In this document: positions 18,655 through 28,932 of the stretch, piece after piece | How the letters are laid out: each line of letters opens with the position of its first letter | How positions within the stretch are numbered: the first letter of the stretch is position 1 | DNA from: Asticcacaulis sp. AC460 | Lineage (GTDB): Bacteria; Pseudomonadota; Alphaproteobacteria; Caulobacterales; Caulobacteraceae | Direction: 5' to 3' | Length of the DNA: 64,000 nucleotides | Assembly (NCBI RefSeq): GCF_000495795.1 | Contig: NZ_AWGD01000028.1 | Coordinates: 1-64,000 of the forward strand | Notes under the pieces: model-generated | The model's database searches: none | Told to the model about the DNA's origin: nothing | The model's input: the letters and a program-made list of their open reading frames with translations, nothing else | Program-made: the position numbers and the translations under genes

Positions 18655-19029
18655 ATGAAAAATGCCCTCATTCTTTCGGCCATCGCCCTGACCGCCGCGA
18701 TCGCCGCCCCCGCCTTTGCCGCCCCCTGCTCGGAAGATCAGGAAGCCGCCGCCGGTATGCTGGCTGCGGGCGTCGGCAAGGAAGCCGTTTCCAAGGTCGT
18801 TGCCGTCACCGGCAAGCAGATGGTGAACATCTCGGCCTGCGAATTCCGCGCCGGCAGCTACCAGGTCGACTACAAGTACAACTTCCTGGCCGCTGACGGC
18901 CTGTACTGGGTCGAACTGTCGTCGAAGTTCGACGGCAACGGCGGCGGCGCCAGCTCGAAGGTGCTGAAGGCCAGCCCGAACATGGCGGCTGCCGAAGCCA
19001 AGGCCGGCGTCAAGCTGGCGTCGAACTAA
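18655..19029 (+). CDS. Small secreted protein, tandem paralogue 2
   Basis: A 124-residue secreted protein, paralogue of the preceding gene. The signal peptide ends APAFAA at about residue 23. Two Cys (AAPCSEDQ and ISACEFR) match those of the first copy, as do VTGKQMVNIS, YKYNFLAADGLYWVELSSK and GVKLASN at the C-terminus. AAGGAG lies ten bases before the ATG, a better ribosome site than in copy 1. The family is unrecognised; a small exported binding or structural protein is the most that can be inferred. Confidence 0.82.
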   Translation: MKNALILSAIALTAAIAAPAFAAPCSEDQEAAAGMLAAGVGKEAVSKVVAVTGKQMVNISACEFRAGSYQVDYKYNFLAADGLYWVELSSKFDGNGGGASSKVLKASPNMAAAEAKAGVKLASN

Positions 19030-19089
19030 GCTTGTTCGGCAAGCCTCACGCCTTGTGACTTCAGGGTTACTGTAGGCGTAAGCGTAAAA

Positions 19090-19128
19090 AAAGCGGCCTC
19101 CTGGCGAACAGGAGGCCGTTTTTGTTTT
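19090..19128. terminator. Bidirectional intrinsic terminator
   Basis: A 10-bp stem (CGGCCTCCTG / CAGGAGGCCG) with A-rich left and T-rich right flanks separates the second paralogue from the convergent 44-residue ORF and could serve both. Confidence 0.9.
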
Positions 19129-19143
19129 TATCAGACGATAAGC

Positions 19144-19278
19144 CTATTTCCGTTCGAACGGACGGAAGTCCTGCGGACGACTAACCACGCGCTCAGATTT
19201 CTGGCGCGGGCTGCCGAAGAGGCCTCCGAACAGGGCGAAGGAAGTCATGGCGTGAGCCTTTTTTTCTTGGTCTTGCAT
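19144..19278 (-). CDS. Small ORF of 44 residues
   Basis: A short minus-strand ORF beginning MQDQEKKAHAMTSFALFGG and ending with RPFERK. It is supported by a strong ribosome site (GGAAAGGAG, seven bases before the ATG), codon use like its neighbours and a terminator directly downstream. The product is polar at both ends with a short Gly/Phe-rich middle (FALFGGLFGSP), too short to be a sure membrane helix. I do not recognise it. A possible promoter (TTGCAA-N17-CATACT on the minus strand) lies about 110-150 bases upstream. Confidence 0.55.
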   Translation of the reverse strand: MQDQEKKAHAMTSFALFGGLFGSPRQKSERVVSRPQDFRPFERK

Positions 19279-19637
19279 GATGCGTCTCCTTTCCAAAATG
19301 TACGCGGACAAGAAGACGCGTCGCGGCTCACAGGGGGTTGGTTTGGCAGGATTTGCCGGGCCTCACCCTCACAGTCGTCGTCGCGTCGATCATCAGTATG
19401 CAGATGATTTTCGCCTATTGCAAGAATTATCCGAACCCGGATGATATTTTTTTATAAACCACGTTCCCGCGCCTTGATTTAAAAGGCATATTTTACGGTT
19501 TATGGATACCGGCCGACGGTTCTGATGGCCTTTGGGGGCGATTCATTTGAAATAAACCCTTCTCGTTTAGGCTTTGGACAGGCGCAAAAGCGCCGCGATC
19601 CGGCGGGGTGCCCGGCTCGCCCCCGGGAGTGCGTAAC
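19279..19637. other. Intergenic region without visible gene
   Basis: About 360 bases between the divergent 44-residue ORF and the aspartic protease gene. It is AT-richer than its surroundings. Apart from a possible minus-strand promoter near 19390-19425 nothing specific is seen. Confidence 0.5.
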
Positions 19638-20136
19638 ATGTACAAATCGGCCATTATCGTCGGCAGTGCCGTGTTCTGCGCCGTCATGGCCGGCATGGGG
19701 ATTCTGTCGCTGCATGAGCAGACTGAGGAAGCCCCCGTTCAGGCTGCCGTCGCCCACACTGAAGTCTCCTCCGAAAGCGCCTCAGGCCACACCACCGCCA
19801 TTCCCAAAGGCGAGGACGGCCATTTCTGGGCCAATGCCTCGGTCAACAATACCGCTGTACGCTTTTTGGTCGATACCGGCGCCAGCCAGGTCGTCCTGAC
19901 GCCTTCCGACGCGCTGCGCCTGGGCTTTACGCCCAAGGACCTCGTCTATGACCGCAAGGTGATCACCGCCAACGGCCCGTCGTTTGCGGCCATGGTGAAG
20001 CTGAACTCGGTCGGCGTCGGCACCAGCACCGTGCGCGACGTCGAGGCCCTGGTCGTCAAGGACGGCCTGAACATCTCCCTGCTGGGCATGAGCTATCTCG
20101 GCCGGCTCAGCCGCTTCGAAGCGACGCGGACCTCGC

Positions 20137-20153
<17 letters not shown>
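19638..20153 (+). CDS. Retropepsin-like periplasmic aspartic protease (clan AA)
   Basis: A 171-residue protein with an N-terminal membrane anchor or signal (residues 4-24) and a single retropepsin-like domain. The active-site motif FLVDTGAS is near residue 77, matching the TIGR02281-type clan AA family; the second flap-side motif is SLLGMSYLGRL. Active forms are expected to dimerise. GGGAG lies nine bases before the ATG at 19638. Caulobacter uses a periplasmic protease, PerP, to process the polarity factor PodJ; whether this is its orthologue cannot be told here. It overlaps the convergent dusA by 17 bases. Confidence 0.85.
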
Positions 20154-21156
<1,003 letters not shown>

Positions 21157-21277
21157 GGGCTCCCTATCGCGGATATGACAGGGGTTGGCAAGTTTGGAAA
21201 TTGTGATCACAATTTGCTTGCAGGATAGTTATGATTCATAAATATTGCCGGGTATCATTCCTCCTTTCCGGCGTGTC

Positions 21278-22618
21278 ATGACCCAAACCTTCCAGCACTG
21301 GATTTCCACCCATCGTATCAGCGAAATCGAGTGTCTGGTCCCCGACATGAACGGAGTCATCCGGGGCAAGGTCCTGCCAGCCGCCAAGTTCATCAAGTCC
21401 GAAGCCGAGGGCTCGCTGCGCATGCCGTCCAGCGTGTTTTCGGTCGATATCACCGGCGCCTATGCCGGCGACGGCGACGAAGCCTATGCCGACCGCGACC
21501 TGATCCTGTTTCCGGATGTCGCCACATTGCACATCGCGCCGGGATACAAGACCACCACCGCCTTTGTCTTTGCCGACACCAAGAAGCCCGACGGCACGGC
21601 GTGGCCGGCCTCGCCGCGGCATATCCTTAAGGAAGTGGTCGCGCTCTATACGGCGCGCGGCTGGACGCCGGTGATCGCGCCGGAACTGGAGTTTTATCTG
21701 ACGGCGGTCAATACGGATCCGGACCTGCCACTGGCGCCGCCGATCGGGCGGTCCGGCCGGGCCGAGACGGCGCCGCAACCGTACGGCCTGGAGTCGATCA
21801 CCGAATATGAGAATCTGGTCGAGACCATCTATGAGCATGCGGCGGTGGCGACGCTGAACCTCGACACCATGATCCATGAGTCCGGCGCCGGGCAACTGGA
21901 GATCAACTTCCACCATGGCGATCCGTTGCAGTTGGCCGATCAGGTCATCGTGTTCAAACGCCTGGTGCGTCAGGCCGCTTTGACGCATGGCGTCTATGCC
22001 ACCTTCATGGCCAAGCCGATGGCGGAACAGCCGGGATCGGCGATGCACCTGCATATGTCGGTGGTCGACAGCGATGGCAGGACCTTGTTTTCCGACGAAG
22101 ACGGTTCGGATTCGCGGCTGTTCCGGCAGTTTATCGGCGGGTTGCAGACCTTCCTGCCGGAGATCGCGCCTTTGTTCGCGCCGACGGTCAATTCCTTCCG
22201 CCGCATGCGCCCCAGCCATTCGGCGCCGATCAATGTCCAGTGGGGACGCGATAACCGTTCGTGCGGCCTGCGTGTGCCGACGGCCGATGCTCAGAACCGG
22301 CGGATCGAGAACCGTTTGCCAGGGGCCGATGCCAATCCGTATCTGGCCATGGCGTCGTCATTGCTGGCGGGGTATCTCGGGATCGAGATGGCGCTGGAGC
22401 CGTCACCCGAAGCGACCGGCAATGCCTATATCTATCCGCGCACCTTGCCGAAAACTCTGGAGGAGGCGCTGGAGCGGTTTGCCGGTTGTGCGCCGGTACG
22501 AGAGCGGCTGGGGGAGGCGTTTTTCGAGGCGTTTCTAGCCATCAAACAGTCGGAACTGGATCATTTCCAGGGTGTGATCAGTTCGTGGGAACGCGATCAT
22601 CTGCTGTTGAAGGCTTAA
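21278..22618 (+). CDS. Glutamine synthetase family protein (PuuA-like)
   Basis: A 446-residue enzyme of the glutamine synthetase superfamily, closest in pattern to gamma-glutamylpolyamine synthetases. Metal- and ATP-site motifs are visible: APELEFYL, GQLEINFHHGD, GSAMHLHMSV and NRRIENRLPGADANPYL. It would ligate glutamate to an amine using ATP. The start at ATG 21278 is chosen because homologues begin close to ISEIECLVPDMNG; no strong ribosome site is seen, and a TTG 11 codons upstream is possible. No polyamine catabolism gene adjoins it, so the amine substrate is open. Confidence 0.88.
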   Translation: MTQTFQHWISTHRISEIECLVPDMNGVIRGKVLPAAKFIKSEAEGSLRMPSSVFSVDITGAYAGDGDEAYADRDLILFPDVATLHIAPGYKTTTAFVFADTKKPDGTAWPASPRHILKEVVALYTARGWTPVIAPELEFYLTAVNTDPDLPLAPPIGRSGRAETAPQPYGLESITEYENLVETIYEHAAVATLNLDTMIHESGAGQLEINFHHGDPLQLADQVIVFKRLVRQAALTHGVYATFMAKPMAEQPGSAMHLHMSVVDSDGRTLFSDEDGSDSRLFRQFIGGLQTFLPEIAPLFAPTVNSFRRMRPSHSAPINVQWGRDNRSCGLRVPTADAQNRRIENRLPGADANPYLAMASSLLAGYLGIEMALEPSPEATGNAYIYPRTLPKTLEEALERFAGCAPVRERLGEAFFEAFLAIKQSELDHFQGVISSWERDHLLLKA

Positions 22619-22660
22619 ACAAGCGAAACGAAGGGTGTTATAAGCTCGGAGCTTCCGGCT

Positions 22661-22740
22661 CCCCCTCCGTCTCGACGCGTTTCGCCCCTCAAGAGGGCTC
22701 ACTTGCTCGACACCTCCCCCGCAAGCGGTGGAGGATAAGG
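22661..22740. repeat. Dispersed palindromic repeat, copy 1
   Basis: Shares CCCCTCCGTCTCGACGCG, CTCACTTGCTCG and CACCTCCCC-N-GGTGGAGG with copies near 41.5 and 54.6 kb. It sits between two convergent genes, the glutamine-synthetase-like gene and the CocE-type hydrolase. Confidence 0.7.
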
Positions 22741-22745
22741 TGTTG

Positions 22746-24599
22746 CTATTCCAGCGGATCCTTGCGACACGGCTGTTTCAGGACCGTGTCGCAGGGCTGG
22801 GCGGTGGGTGGAACTGTGACGTCCGTCAGTTCGCCCAGCACCAGACGCGACGGGTGCGCCGCATCATGCCAGACCCGGTTTGTCGAGGGCGCCGACACCG
22901 GCGTGAAGCCATAACCGCCCCAGCGGCTGGGGGTGTCGATCCAGATACGGATGCGCGAACCCGGCCGGAAAGCATGCGAAAACTTGCTCAGTTCCACCCG
23001 GCCCAGAACCGACACATCCGGCGTCAGCGCCACCTGGCTGTCCGGACGGTCGAGCGGGATAGGCAGAAGTTGTGTCGAACGCGCGTCCAGCGCCCGGTTC
23101 GACAGCCGCAGCCAACCGCGCTGGACGAACATCTCCTGACCATCCGGGCGGACCTCGGTCAGGGTGACCTGGACATCCGTGTCCGAGGTCGTGGCCGACA
23201 GCCACAGGTCGGCGCTGGCCGTGCCGTAGGTCAGCAAGGTCTGCGTCAGCGGCGCGGAGGTATAGACGGCGACGCCGTCGCGCCAGCCGGGCTCCAGAGA
23301 CGACCAGCCGTCGCCGCCGGTATCCATCTCATCGGTCGCCACCGCCACGCCCGGGCGCGGATAGGCATAGGCGTCCGGCGTCCCCTGCCCGGCTTCGGCG
23401 GTCAGCCGGCCATCGTCGGCCAGGTTGAGGACCCGCGGCGTCACCGCCACCGGCCATGCCGGACGGGTGAAGCTCCAGGATGGGCGGGCGTCGAGATTGA
23501 GCCGGCCCGGTTCGTCGGATGAGGTCGTCTCCATCCACACCTCGACATGAGGCCGGCGCTCGAAGCCGTTGGCCTCATCCTTCACGAAGCGGTCGAAAAA
23601 GGCCAGCAGGGTGTCCCGGAAGCGCAGGGCGTCATACAGGTCGTGGCCGCCATTGGTCTGGATCAGCCATAGGCGATCGGGGGCGAGCGTGTCATGGTAG
23701 TGGTCGGCGCGCGAGGTCACGGCCTCGTCCTGAAACGACTCCATCGACAGGACCGGTACGGCGATGTTGTGTGTGCCGGCCGACAGGCGGCGGGCCTCGA
23801 TGGCGTCGTCGCGCAGGGGATGGCGGATCAGGAAGGTGGCCAGCGAATTGGGCTCGGCCGTCACGGTGTTGGCGGCGATCTGGGCAACGCACGGCTTGTC
23901 ACCTTCGGCCACGGCGCTGTCGCGGGCGGCGCCCCAGCGGCTGTGGAGATACTGCCACCAGTTGGAGACGAACAGCGGCGCCGGTACCCCGCCGGGCGCC
24001 CACGAGTCACGGCGCGGATCGGCCAGCACCATGCCGGGCGCAATCGCCTTCAGGTGCGGTGGCTGTTGCGAGGCCGTGGACAGTTGCGACATGCCGGCCC
24101 ACGACCAGTTGGCCATGCCGACCGCGCCGTTCGACCAGGGCTGGGACGCGATGAATTCGACTGCGTCATAGCCGTCGCGGCCATAGGTGGGGGTGAGAAA
24201 GTCGAACACGCCTTCGGAGCAGGCCGTGCCGCGGGCATTGACGCCCACGACGGCATAGCCGCGCGCCACCAGAGCCTGGTCCAGGGTCACCGACATGGCG
24301 GTATCACCCTGAAGGTAGGATTTTCCGCCGATGCTGCCCGGATCGTAGCCGCTGTAGTTCAGGATGGCCGGGAACGGGCCCTTGCCCTTGGGCAGCAGGA
24401 CACTGTAGCGAAGCTCTACGCCGTCGCGGGTGGTCAGGTAACCGGTCAGGCGTTTGGCCCAGAACGGCGCCATGACCGGGGTATCCGAGGCGGCGCGGAA
24501 CATGTCGGTCGTCTGGGGCGCGAAGGTCGCATCTTGGGCGATGGCCGAACCGGCCAGGGCCAGGCATGCCGCGCCGGCAAGCAGGGTCTTGAGGGTCAT
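22746..24599 (-). CDS. CocE/NonD family hydrolase, secreted
   Basis: A 617-residue alpha/beta hydrolase of the CocE/NonD (X-Pro dipeptidyl-peptidase S15-like) family. A signal peptide ends GSAIAQ. The catalytic domain shows VVGVNARGTACSEG and the nucleophile elbow in MANWSWAGM, a variant of the usual G-x-S-Y-x-G; the C-terminal third is the beta-rich PepX_C region (VLGRVELSKFSHAFRPGSRIRI). Known members cleave esters, acyl-amino acids or X-Pro peptides. Its ATG overlaps the stop of the DUF3237 gene (ATGA), so it is the last gene of a minus-strand unit. Confidence 0.88.
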   Translation of the reverse strand: MTLKTLLAGAACLALAGSAIAQDATFAPQTTDMFRAASDTPVMAPFWAKRLTGYLTTRDGVELRYSVLLPKGKGPFPAILNYSGYDPGSIGGKSYLQGDTAMSVTLDQALVARGYAVVGVNARGTACSEGVFDFLTPTYGRDGYDAVEFIASQPWSNGAVGMANWSWAGMSQLSTASQQPPHLKAIAPGMVLADPRRDSWAPGGVPAPLFVSNWWQYLHSRWGAARDSAVAEGDKPCVAQIAANTVTAEPNSLATFLIRHPLRDDAIEARRLSAGTHNIAVPVLSMESFQDEAVTSRADHYHDTLAPDRLWLIQTNGGHDLYDALRFRDTLLAFFDRFVKDEANGFERRPHVEVWMETTSSDEPGRLNLDARPSWSFTRPAWPVAVTPRVLNLADDGRLTAEAGQGTPDAYAYPRPGVAVATDEMDTGGDGWSSLEPGWRDGVAVYTSAPLTQTLLTYGTASADLWLSATTSDTDVQVTLTEVRPDGQEMFVQRGWLRLSNRALDARSTQLLPIPLDRPDSQVALTPDVSVLGRVELSKFSHAFRPGSRIRIWIDTPSRWGGYGFTPVSAPSTNRVWHDAAHPSRLVLGELTDVTVPPTAQPCDTVLKQPCRKDPLE

Positions 24600-25165
24600 G
24601 TCACACGATAGATTTCGATCATGCGGTCGTTCTGACCCGGTCCGGCCAATGCCAGGGCGGGCGGCACATCGACCAGGGTGGACAGGAACAGCGAGCGGTT
24701 CAGCCAGTCGTACTTACCGACCGGGGCGATGAATTCGGGCGCCAGGCGGTAACGTTCCGCCAGGCCGTTGGCCGCCGGGTAGCGCAGGCCGAAATTGTGG
24801 ATGATGATCTGGACGCCGTCGTCGGTGCGCAGGCGGTACAGGGCATCGATGACCTCGACGCCATCGGGCCGGACAACGGGAAAATCACCGCCGCCGGGAA
24901 TGACTTCGCCGCGGATGCCGGGACCTTCGAAACGGCCGCCGACGATCGGCCAGATTTCGGTCCGTTCGCCATCCTTGCTGTGGGAAGCGCCGCCAACGGT
25001 TTCCGGATCGGTGCAGGTGACGACCAATTGCATGACCAGTTCCAGGCCCGGCCGGTCAAGAGGTATGAGGGTCTCGGCACGGGCGACACCGCCGGCTGCC
25101 GCCGCCGCGAATGCGACGGCGGCTCCGAGCACGGTGCGGCGCCCTGGACTTGGGAGTTGTTCCAC
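24596..25165 (-). CDS. DUF3237 protein, Tat-exported (copy 1)
   Basis: A 189-residue DUF3237 protein. A Tat signal (GRRTVLGAAVAF) precedes the domain, which shows ELVMQLVVTCTDPETVG, WPIVGGRFEGPGIRGEVIPGGGDF and DALYRLRTDDGVQIIIHNFG. The GTG start at 25165 has GGAGGG in front and lies 12 bases after the TonB receptor stop. DUF3237 is of unknown chemistry, often near catabolic genes. A second, clearly related copy lies at 30513-31097 on the other side of the LuxR-type regulator. Confidence 0.85.
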   Translation of the reverse strand: MEQLPSPGRRTVLGAAVAFAAAAAGGVARAETLIPLDRPGLELVMQLVVTCTDPETVGGASHSKDGERTEIWPIVGGRFEGPGIRGEVIPGGGDFPVVRPDGVEVIDALYRLRTDDGVQIIIHNFGLRYPAANGLAERYRLAPEFIAPVGKYDWLNRSLFLSTLVDVPPALALAGPGQNDRMIEIYRVT

Positions 25166-25177
25166 GGCGCCCTCCGC

Positions 25178-27400
25178 TCAGTACGACAGCCGCAACCGGA
25201 CGCCGACCTGGCGCGGCGAGCCGTAGAATTCGTTGTCGGCATACTGGCCCGAGACATAGGACTGGTCGGTCAGGTTGGTGGCGTAGATCTCGAGGCTGTA
25301 GGTTTGCGCGCGGTAGGTCGCCAGGGCGTTCCACAGACCGTAGCCTTCGATGCGGTCGGTGGCCGGATCATAGGCGAGATAGGTCCATTGATCGCCGACA
25401 TAGGCGTAGTTCAGACGCGGCGTGAAGGTGGCGTCGCCGATCTCAAACGCGTATTCGATGCCCAGATTGTAGGACAGCTCCGGCGAATAGAGGTTGGGCT
25501 TGCCCGAACTGGTCCGCATCAGGCCGGCATAGTTGTAGCAGAAGCCCGGCGTATCCGGCACGCCCGGCGGGCATTGCGCCGCCGTCGTCTGGCCCGGATG
25601 GGCGCGGTTGAAGGCGCGCAGGTCGATGAAGGTGATCTCGCCCAGTTCGGAGTTGACGAAGGAGGCGCCGCCGTCGACCTTCAGTTTGCCGAAGCGGCCC
25701 TGGAAGCTGGCCTCGACACCCTTGATGGTGGCATCGGCGATATTGCCCGGTGTGGCCACGCCCGTACCCGGATTGACCAGGTTGTACTGGAAGTTCTTGT
25801 AATCATAGTAGAAGGCGCCGACCTGGGTCTGGATCGGTCCGAACGAGGATTTCCAGCCGGCTTCGTAGTCGGTCACCGTCTCGGGCTTGAAGTTGTCGAC
25901 CGGCGACGAGAAACCGCCCGATTTGTAGCCGCGCGCCACGAAGGCATAGACCAGGTTGTCGTCGTTTGGCGTCCAGTTCAGCGAGATCTTGCCGGTCGGC
26001 TTGCTGTCCTTTTCCTGACCCGCCACGCTGGCCACGGCCAAGCCGTTCGGCGGAAAGCCCGGAATGCCGGCGCCGATGACGACGTCGCCGATACCTTCGA
26101 CCTCATAGGTCGAATGGCGCGCGCCGACATCCACCGCCAGGGTCGGGGTGATCTTGTAGGTCAGCTGGGCGAAGATGCCGGTCGTCTTTTTCCAGGTGAC
26201 GGTGTCGATCGTCGTCGGGAAGCCGGCCGACAGGAAGTCGTACTCGCTGTTGATCTTGTTGCGCTGATAATAGACCCCGGCGATCCAGCTGAAGCGTTCG
26301 GTGGTCGGCGAGATCAGGTTCAGTTCCTGCGTCCAGATCTGTTCCTGGGCGTAGTTGTGTTCGAAGGTGCGCGGCAGGAAGCCGGTATAGCGCGCCGCGT
26401 TGGTGGCGTCGTAGTCGTCGGCGGTGTTGAAGCTCTTGGACTGATAGCCCGACATCGAGCGCAGGGTAATGCCGTTATCGAACGCGTACTTCAGTTCGAG
26501 GGTGTCCTGATAGGCCTTCTGGTTGTTGAAGACGGCCTCGTCGAAATCGACCGTACGGTCCGCCGAACGATAGGCGCCGTAGGGTTGGGCGGCGATCGGC
26601 GCAAAGGCAAAGCCGCCGTTTTCGAGCCGGTCGCCCTGGTGCTTGAACAGGGCCTGGAAGGCGTCGGTCGGCTTCCACAGGATGCCGATACGGGCGCCGG
26701 TTTCGTCGAGGCGGCCGACCTGGTTGTTGTTGGGGCCCAGGTCGTCAAAGAAGGCCTCGCGGTTGCGGGCATTGACCGCCACGCGTACAGCTAGGGTTTC
26801 GCCCAGCGGCAGGTTGACCGCGCCTTCGAAACCCTTGAAGTCGAAGCTGCCGGTGGAGACCTCACCATAGCCTTCGTGCCGGCCCAGCTTGGGCGACTGG
26901 GTGTTGATAAAGATCGCGCCGCCGGTCGAGTTGGAGCCGACGAAGGTGCCCTGTGGCCCGCGGAAGACTTCGACCGAGCCGGTGTCATAGAAGCTGTTGG
27001 TGGTCACGATCGGCGGTTGGAAGACGCCATCGACATAGGTGGCGACGCCATTGGCCACCGACGGCGTGTTGGCCGACAGGCCGACGCCGCGGATATTGAC
27101 GTTCTGGGTGAAGCCTGAGTCGGTAAACGACAGCGACGGCACAGCATATTGCAGGTCACCGGCATTGCTGATGCCCTTGCCATCCAGCGCGTTGCTGGTG
27201 AGGACCACGGCCGAGACCGCCGTCTTTTGCAGGTTTTCGCGGCGGCGCTGGGAGGTGATGACCACCACCTCGCCCGTGTCGGCGGCCGGCGCGGCGGGTG
27301 CTGTGTCCTGGGCGTGGACCGCCAGCGGTGCGCCGGTGGCGATCAGCGCCAGGACCGAGGCCATGGCCCCGAAACGTTTATGGTGTGTATTTGCAGTCAT
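25178..27400 (-). CDS. TonB-dependent receptor (catabolic cluster)
   Basis: A 740-residue outer membrane receptor from the ATG at 27400; an upstream in-frame start adds 47 residues with no signal sequence. Signal peptide ends VHAQD; a short region with TGEVVVITSQRRRENLQKT leads to the plug (NIRGVGLSANTPSVANG, VEVFRGPQGTFVGSNSTGGAIFINT) and a barrel ending YGSPRQVGVRLRLSY. The plug and barrel pattern is like the receptors common in sphingomonads and caulobacters for aromatic or plant-derived compounds. Likely cotranscribed with the flanking serine hydrolase and DUF3237 genes. Confidence 0.93.
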   Translation of the reverse strand: MTANTHHKRFGAMASVLALIATGAPLAVHAQDTAPAAPAADTGEVVVITSQRRRENLQKTAVSAVVLTSNALDGKGISNAGDLQYAVPSLSFTDSGFTQNVNIRGVGLSANTPSVANGVATYVDGVFQPPIVTTNSFYDTGSVEVFRGPQGTFVGSNSTGGAIFINTQSPKLGRHEGYGEVSTGSFDFKGFEGAVNLPLGETLAVRVAVNARNREAFFDDLGPNNNQVGRLDETGARIGILWKPTDAFQALFKHQGDRLENGGFAFAPIAAQPYGAYRSADRTVDFDEAVFNNQKAYQDTLELKYAFDNGITLRSMSGYQSKSFNTADDYDATNAARYTGFLPRTFEHNYAQEQIWTQELNLISPTTERFSWIAGVYYQRNKINSEYDFLSAGFPTTIDTVTWKKTTGIFAQLTYKITPTLAVDVGARHSTYEVEGIGDVVIGAGIPGFPPNGLAVASVAGQEKDSKPTGKISLNWTPNDDNLVYAFVARGYKSGGFSSPVDNFKPETVTDYEAGWKSSFGPIQTQVGAFYYDYKNFQYNLVNPGTGVATPGNIADATIKGVEASFQGRFGKLKVDGGASFVNSELGEITFIDLRAFNRAHPGQTTAAQCPPGVPDTPGFCYNYAGLMRTSSGKPNLYSPELSYNLGIEYAFEIGDATFTPRLNYAYVGDQWTYLAYDPATDRIEGYGLWNALATYRAQTYSLEIYATNLTDQSYVSGQYADNEFYGSPRQVGVRLRLSY

Positions 27401-27509
27401 TCCCTGTTTCCCCAGTTTTGTGGTTGTTGTGGTTGCGTATTGTTCCGCGGCATTGAGGCGGATGGTGTCGTTCGCCCGACAATCAGGCTGTAGGAAGTAA
27501 AGTAAGAAA

Positions 27510-27563
27510 CCCCTCCACCGCTTCGCGGTCCCCCTCCCCACTTCGTGGAGAGGAGAAGGAAGA
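27510..27563. repeat. Dispersed palindromic repeat, copy 2
   Basis: CCCCTCCACCGCTTCGCGG followed by CCCCTCCCCACTTCGTGGAG and AGGAGAAGGAAG. It resembles the copy near 30.3 kb, sharing CTCCCCACTTCGTGGAGAGGAG. It lies between the serine hydrolase and the TonB receptor on the same strand. Confidence 0.65.
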
Positions 27564-27596
27564 CGATCTGTGCGGAAGGGGCGAAGAGAGCTGAAG

Positions 27597-28871
27597 TCAT
27601 TCGGCTTTTGGCTTCCATTGCGATGCCGCCGCCATGAAACTCAGCGCTTCGCCGTAGGCCATCTGGTCGTCGGGCGGGAAGTAGCTGAGCTTGACGACCA
27701 CGGTACGTGTATCCGGATCGACGTAGATGAACTGTCCTTGCAGGCCGACGGCGTAATAGGCGTTGCTGTTGGCGACGGTCCACCACTGATAGCCGTAGCC
27801 GCCTTCCGGCGTTTCCGGTCCGGCGGGTGCGGTCGATTGTTTCACCCAGTCCTGCGGCAGGATGCGCGTGCCGTTGGCGACGCCTTCGTTGAGCATCATC
27901 TGGCCCAGGCGGCCGTAGTCACGCAGGGTGGCGTTGTAGCCGGCGCCGGTGAATTCGCGCCCGACACCGGGCTCGCCGTCCAGGATGAAGAAGCCGTCGG
28001 CCTGGGCGCCCAGCGGTTCCCAGACGCGGCTGGCCATGTAGGTCGAGGCGTTCATGCCGGTGACGCGTTCGACCAGCCAGCCCAGAACGGCCGTGTCCAG
28101 CGTCTTGTATTCGAACAGGCTACCAGGGGCGGCCTTGGACGGTACGGTGCGGGCGGCGTCAGCAAAGCGGGTGATGTTGAGCACCAGGCTGTTTTCGTGG
28201 TTCTGCGCCGCCGGGCCGGGATTGGAGAAGTCGTAGCGCTCCTCGTAGTCGACGCCCGACTTCATCTCAAGCACCTGGCGGACGGTGGCGTCCTTGTAGC
28301 CGCCGCTTTTCAGCTCGGGCAGGTAGGTGACGACCTTGTCGTCCAGCGATTTGATGCGGCCCTCTTCCAGCGCCTTTCCGATCAGGATCGAGGTGATCGA
28401 CTTGGCCATCGACCACGACATGTAATGGGTGTCGGGTCCTGTGTTGTTACGGTAGATCTCGCTGACGATGCGGCCGTCCTTGATGACCAGCAGGGCGTTG
28501 GTGAAGTTGCCGTCCAGGATGTCGGCGGCCTTATGCGCCGTGCCGGCGAAGCTGTAATCGAAGTCGAGCGCCGCGGTGCTGGATGGCAGTTGCCACACCG
28601 GGCCCGAGCGGCCGACGGTCCGGGTATAGAACAGGTCGTCCATGCTGTGGAAGGTCAGGGTCGAGACTCCGGTGTCCAGCATGTGGCGGCGCAGGCCCTG
28701 GATGGCCACCGGTACTTTCGACGTGGTCGCGGCAGGCGCCGCCGTGGTGGCCGCACCATCGCCCTTGCCGGCCGGATAACCGGCTGGACGGGTATCCTGG
28801 GCCTGAGCCCATGGCGCCAGGCAGATCAGCGCCAGGGCGGAAACGAGGGTAGCGGAACGAACGGACGGCAT
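27597..28871 (-). CDS. Serine hydrolase, class C beta-lactamase fold (NylB/EstB-like)
   Basis: A 424-residue secreted serine hydrolase with the beta-lactamase/DD-peptidase fold. The S-x-x-K nucleophile motif is SMAK near residue 154, followed by the tyrosine motif within FEYKTLDTAVLG and the GGYGYQWWTV region. The pattern is closest to 6-aminohexanoate-dimer hydrolases and EstB-type esterases, not to true resistance enzymes. A signal peptide ends AQAQD. The conserved operator at 28933-28950 lies 62 bases upstream, suggesting it is the first gene of the hydrolase-receptor-DUF3237-CocE unit and is controlled by the neighbouring LuxR-type regulator. Confidence 0.88.
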   Translation of the reverse strand: MPSVRSATLVSALALICLAPWAQAQDTRPAGYPAGKGDGAATTAAPAATTSKVPVAIQGLRRHMLDTGVSTLTFHSMDDLFYTRTVGRSGPVWQLPSSTAALDFDYSFAGTAHKAADILDGNFTNALLVIKDGRIVSEIYRNNTGPDTHYMSWSMAKSITSILIGKALEEGRIKSLDDKVVTYLPELKSGGYKDATVRQVLEMKSGVDYEERYDFSNPGPAAQNHENSLVLNITRFADAARTVPSKAAPGSLFEYKTLDTAVLGWLVERVTGMNASTYMASRVWEPLGAQADGFFILDGEPGVGREFTGAGYNATLRDYGRLGQMMLNEGVANGTRILPQDWVKQSTAPAGPETPEGGYGYQWWTVANSNAYYAVGLQGQFIYVDPDTRTVVVKLSYFPPDDQMAYGEALSFMAAASQWKPKAE

Positions 28872-28932
28872 GAAAAGGAATCCCTGTGGTAACGTCTTTG
28901 AACGACGCTAACCCGGGGGCCGAACCCGCGGC

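Noticed and set aside
27597-28871. Antibiotic-resistance beta-lactamase
   Set aside because: The SMAK motif and overall pattern fit esterase or aminohexanoate-hydrolase-like enzymes, and the gene lies in a receptor/hydrolase cluster; resistance is not supported.
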